Assembly (NCBI GenBank): GCA_964348085.1
Contig: CAYGBI010000107.1
Span: 1 to 8,704, forward strand
Length of the DNA stretch: 8,704 bases
Source: VXYL01 sp964348085
Lineage (GTDB): Bacteria > Pseudomonadota > Gammaproteobacteria > Pseudomonadales > Azotimanducaceae
Direction of reading: 5' to 3'
Notes under the pieces: generated by a model
Told to the model about the DNA's origin: nothing
Database searches by the model: none
The model's input: only the letters and a program-made list of their open reading frames with translations
Shown: in pieces, positions 6,843-8,704 of the stretch
How positions within the stretch are numbered: position 1 is the first letter of the stretch
How the letters are laid out: the number at the start of each line of letters is the position of its first letter
Made by a program: the position numbers and the translations under genes

Positions 6843-8315
6843 ATGAACGAACTGACTGCCGGTACCACGATTCTCGCCACGGACGGCCAGCCGTTCGTCG
6901 TCGATGACGCCCTCGCAAGCGCCTTTGGTCACGGTGATCGGATCGTCGCCGATTCCGCCACCGGCTTGCTGCACATCCCCGCCGCTGAACGGAAGAACGC
7001 GACCGATGCGGTCGATGCGGCCGTCGGTGCCTTCAATGACATGCACGGCGTCGCCGACGATGCCATCGTCGCGTTCTACGGCCACGCCGCGACGGCGCTC
7101 GAAGACGACCGCGTGTGGCAGCGCATCGCCGACGTCAACGCGGCCGATGTGGCAGACGCTCGCCGACGCGGCCGCTCCACTACTCGCCTTGCCGTGTCAG
7201 CCGCGATGCGCGACAACATGATCGCCGGCCTGCGCGGCTGGGCGACCATGCCTTCCATGCGCGGCGCGGTTCTCGAGACCGTTCGGCACGAGAACTTTCG
7301 GGTGGAGTTGGTGGGTGCCGCGCTCGGCGTCGTCGCCTTCGTCTTTGAGGGACGGCCGAACGTGCTCGCCGACGCCTGCGGCGTGTTGCGCGGCGGCAAC
7401 GCAGTGGTGTTCCGGATCGGCAGCGACGCGCTGGCGACGGCACGGGAAATCATGCGTCTTGCGATTGCGCCGGCGCTGGCGGCAGCCGGGCTACCCCAAG
7501 GTGCCGTATCGTTGGTCGATAGCACCGCGCACGCCGCCGGCTGGGCGCTGTTCCTCGACCGGCGCTTGGCACTCGCCGTAGCACGCGGTTCCGGTCCGGC
7601 CGTCGCCACCTTGGGGGCCCTCGCGCAAGGCGTCGGTACGCCCGTGAGCCTGCACGGCACCGGAGGTGCTTGGCTCGTCGTCTCCGACAATGCCGACGAA
7701 GGCGATTTGCGCCACGCCATCCTGCGCTCCTTGGATCGCAAGGTCTGCAACACGCTCAACACCTGCTGCCTAGTGGTTGGCCGAGAAACCCGGCACCGTA
7801 CAAACATCGTGCTGTCGGCGCTGCAAGAGGCGGGAGCGGCGCGAGACACAGCGTTCAAGCTGCACGTGGCAGCCGGCAGCGAACACCTAGTACCCGAAGC
7901 GCTGTTTTCGAACGCCGTGGAGATCGTTCGCGCCGAAGGCGCAGTAATCGAGAGCCAAGCCGAGACCATCGCGCAGTGCGACTTGGCCACGGAGTGGGAG
8001 TGGGAAGAGACGCCGGAGGTCTCCTTGGTCGCCGTGGACTCGGTAGCGCAAGCAGTGGCGTTGTTCAACGACTTGAGCCCCCGTTTGGTCGGTAGCCTCG
8101 TGTCCAACGACCCAGCGGAGCATGATCGTTTCTACGCCACGCTGGACGCACCATTCGTCGGCGACGGCCATACCCGTTGGGTGGACGGCCAATACGCGCT
8201 GGGCAAACCGGAACTGGGGCTATCCAACTGGCAAAACGGTCGCCTGTTCGGTCGCGGCGGCGTATTGACCGGCGACAGCGTATACACGGTGCGAACCCGC
8301 TACCGCAGCGAGTGA
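6843..8315 (+). CDS. Divergent ProA-like aldehyde dehydrogenase superfamily protein (gamma-glutamyl phosphate reductase homologue)
   Basis: Canonical ProA reduces gamma-glutamyl phosphate to glutamate semialdehyde with NADPH in proline synthesis. By eye, this 490-residue protein aligns with ProA through NAADVADAR (about residues 97-105), FEGRPNV (168-174; ProA has YEARPNV), RGGNAVVFR, a LDRKVCNT block with the candidate catalytic Cys302, and HTRWVDGQYALG near the end (ProA has STRFTDG--FGLG). It differs in several ways. It is about 70 residues longer than the roughly 417 of E. coli ProA, mainly through an N-terminal leader of about 50 residues and an insert before NAADVADAR. The C-terminal ProA motif ARGPMG reads FGRGGVLTGD, and the HSDAI-like segment reads LVGSLVS. 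Residues after the cysteine are LNT rather than VET. It may be a true but divergent ProA, or an ALDH acting on another acyl phosphate or aldehyde. ATG 6843 follows ccmI by ten bases, so co-transcription is likely. No proB is in the window. Confidence 0.72.
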   Translation: MNELTAGTTILATDGQPFVVDDALASAFGHGDRIVADSATGLLHIPAAERKNATDAVDAAVGAFNDMHGVADDAIVAFYGHAATALEDDRVWQRIADVNAADVADARRRGRSTTRLAVSAAMRDNMIAGLRGWATMPSMRGAVLETVRHENFRVELVGAALGVVAFVFEGRPNVLADACGVLRGGNAVVFRIGSDALATAREIMRLAIAPALAAAGLPQGAVSLVDSTAHAAGWALFLDRRLALAVARGSGPAVATLGALAQGVGTPVSLHGTGGAWLVVSDNADEGDLRHAILRSLDRKVCNTLNTCCLVVGRETRHRTNIVLSALQEAGAARDTAFKLHVAAGSEHLVPEALFSNAVEIVRAEGAVIESQAETIAQCDLATEWEWEETPEVSLVAVDSVAQAVALFNDLSPRLVGSLVSNDPAEHDRFYATLDAPFVGDGHTRWVDGQYALGKPELGLSNWQNGRLFGRGGVLTGDSVYTVRTRYRSE

Positions 8316-8325
8316 CACGCGGGCG

Positions 8326-8704
8326 CTAGTCGTGGCGCAGCGCCTCGATGGGGTCGAGCTGCGCCGCTCGCCGCGCTGGCCAGATGCCGAAGAACAGCCC
8401 CACGCCGACACTGAATGCGACCGCCAGCATCACCGCATCGGCGGAGATGAACACGTTCCAGCGCGCGAACTCGGTGAGCGCCCATGCGCCACCGGCGCCG
8501 AGCGCGATGCCGAGCACGCCGCCAAGCGCGCCGATGGTGAGCGCCTCGATGACGAACTGCATGAGGATGTTGAAGCGCGTCGCACCGAGCGCCTTGCGCA
8601 CGCCGATCTCGCGGGTGCGTTCGGTGACCGACACCAGCATGATGTTCATGATGCCGATACCGCCAACCAGCAGGCTGACGCCGGCGATGCTCGCCAGCAG
8701 GAAG
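8326..8704 (-). CDS. C-terminal part of a MacB-type ABC transporter permease (FtsX domain), 5' end outside window
   Basis: On the minus strand the frame is open from the right edge to the TAG at 8326-8328, giving about 125 visible C-terminal residues. It shows the hallmark of MacB/LolC-like permeases: a membrane helix with LLVGGIGIMNIML, then the cytoplasmic loop SVTERTREIGVRKALGAT that contacts the ATPase, two further hydrophobic helices (around IGALGGVLGIALG and AVAFSVGVGLFFGIWPA), and the usual terminus ARRAAQLDPIEALRHD. Such permeases form mechanotransmitting efflux or lipoprotein-handling transporters with an ATPase and often a periplasmic adaptor; the exact cargo cannot be inferred from this end. 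The gene is convergent with the ProA-like gene, with only ten bases between the two stop codons and no room for a separate terminator. Confidence 0.93.
   Translation of the reverse strand, partial: FLLASIAGVSLLVGGIGIMNIMLVSVTERTREIGVRKALGATRFNILMQFVIEALTIGALGGVLGIALGAGGAWALTEFARWNVFISADAVMLAVAFSVGVGLFFGIWPARRAAQLDPIEALRHD

Noticed and set aside
7076..8107. Minus-strand open frame of about 343 codons opposite the ProA-like gene
   Set aside because: Serine-, arginine- and alanine-rich shadow translation without motifs; the plus-strand gene shows clear ALDH motifs.
1..8704. CRISPR array, insertion sequence, prophage or toxin-antitoxin genes
   Set aside because: I saw no regularly spaced repeats, transposase or integrase motifs, terminal inverted repeats or small paired genes anywhere in the window.

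Overview
The window looks like a chromosomal piece of a GC-rich Gammaproteobacterium or close relative. The ccm proteins read like gammaproteobacterial System I cytochrome c maturation factors (CcmF with the WGGWWFWD motif, CcmG with WCPTC, CcmH with RCPKC, and a separate CcmI), and base composition in the ccm part is high. Three genes at the left are less GC-rich. I cannot name a genus.

Layout. (1) 1-2398, plus strand: an accessory cell-surface or glycan block. It holds the C-terminal part of a polytopic membrane protein cut by the window edge, a FemAB/GNAT-type acyltransferase-like protein, and a class I SAM methyltransferase. (2) 2399-2689: an intergenic stretch whose first 60 bases are AT-rich. 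It is the likely place for the promoter of what follows, and no gene is supported in it. (3) 2690-6832, plus strand: a tight ccmF-ccmG-ccmH-ccmI operon with overlapping stops and starts (TGATG between ccmG and ccmH, TTGA between ccmH and ccmI). (4) 6843-8315, plus strand: ten bases after ccmI, a divergent 490-residue member of the aldehyde dehydrogenase superfamily that aligns along its length with gamma-glutamyl phosphate reductase (ProA) but has an extra N-terminus and altered C-terminal motifs. (5) 8326-8704, minus strand: the C-terminal end of a MacB-type FtsX-domain ABC permease, convergent with the ProA-like gene and entering from the right edge.

How the genes work together. CcmG and CcmH are thiol-redox proteins that keep the CXXCH cysteines of apocytochrome c reduced. 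CcmI holds the apocytochrome, and CcmF, with CcmH and CcmI, ligates heme to it in the periplasm. The heme-delivery half of the pathway (CcmABCDE) is not in the window: the genes before ccmF are the glycan block, so the ccm locus is split or rearranged here. The ProA-like gene probably shares the ccm transcript, but it has no known role in cytochrome maturation.

I found no RNA gene, CRISPR array, insertion sequence or prophage. Most of the window is well-known biology. The least ordinary element is the ProA-like protein, and its divergence is an inference from reading motifs by eye.
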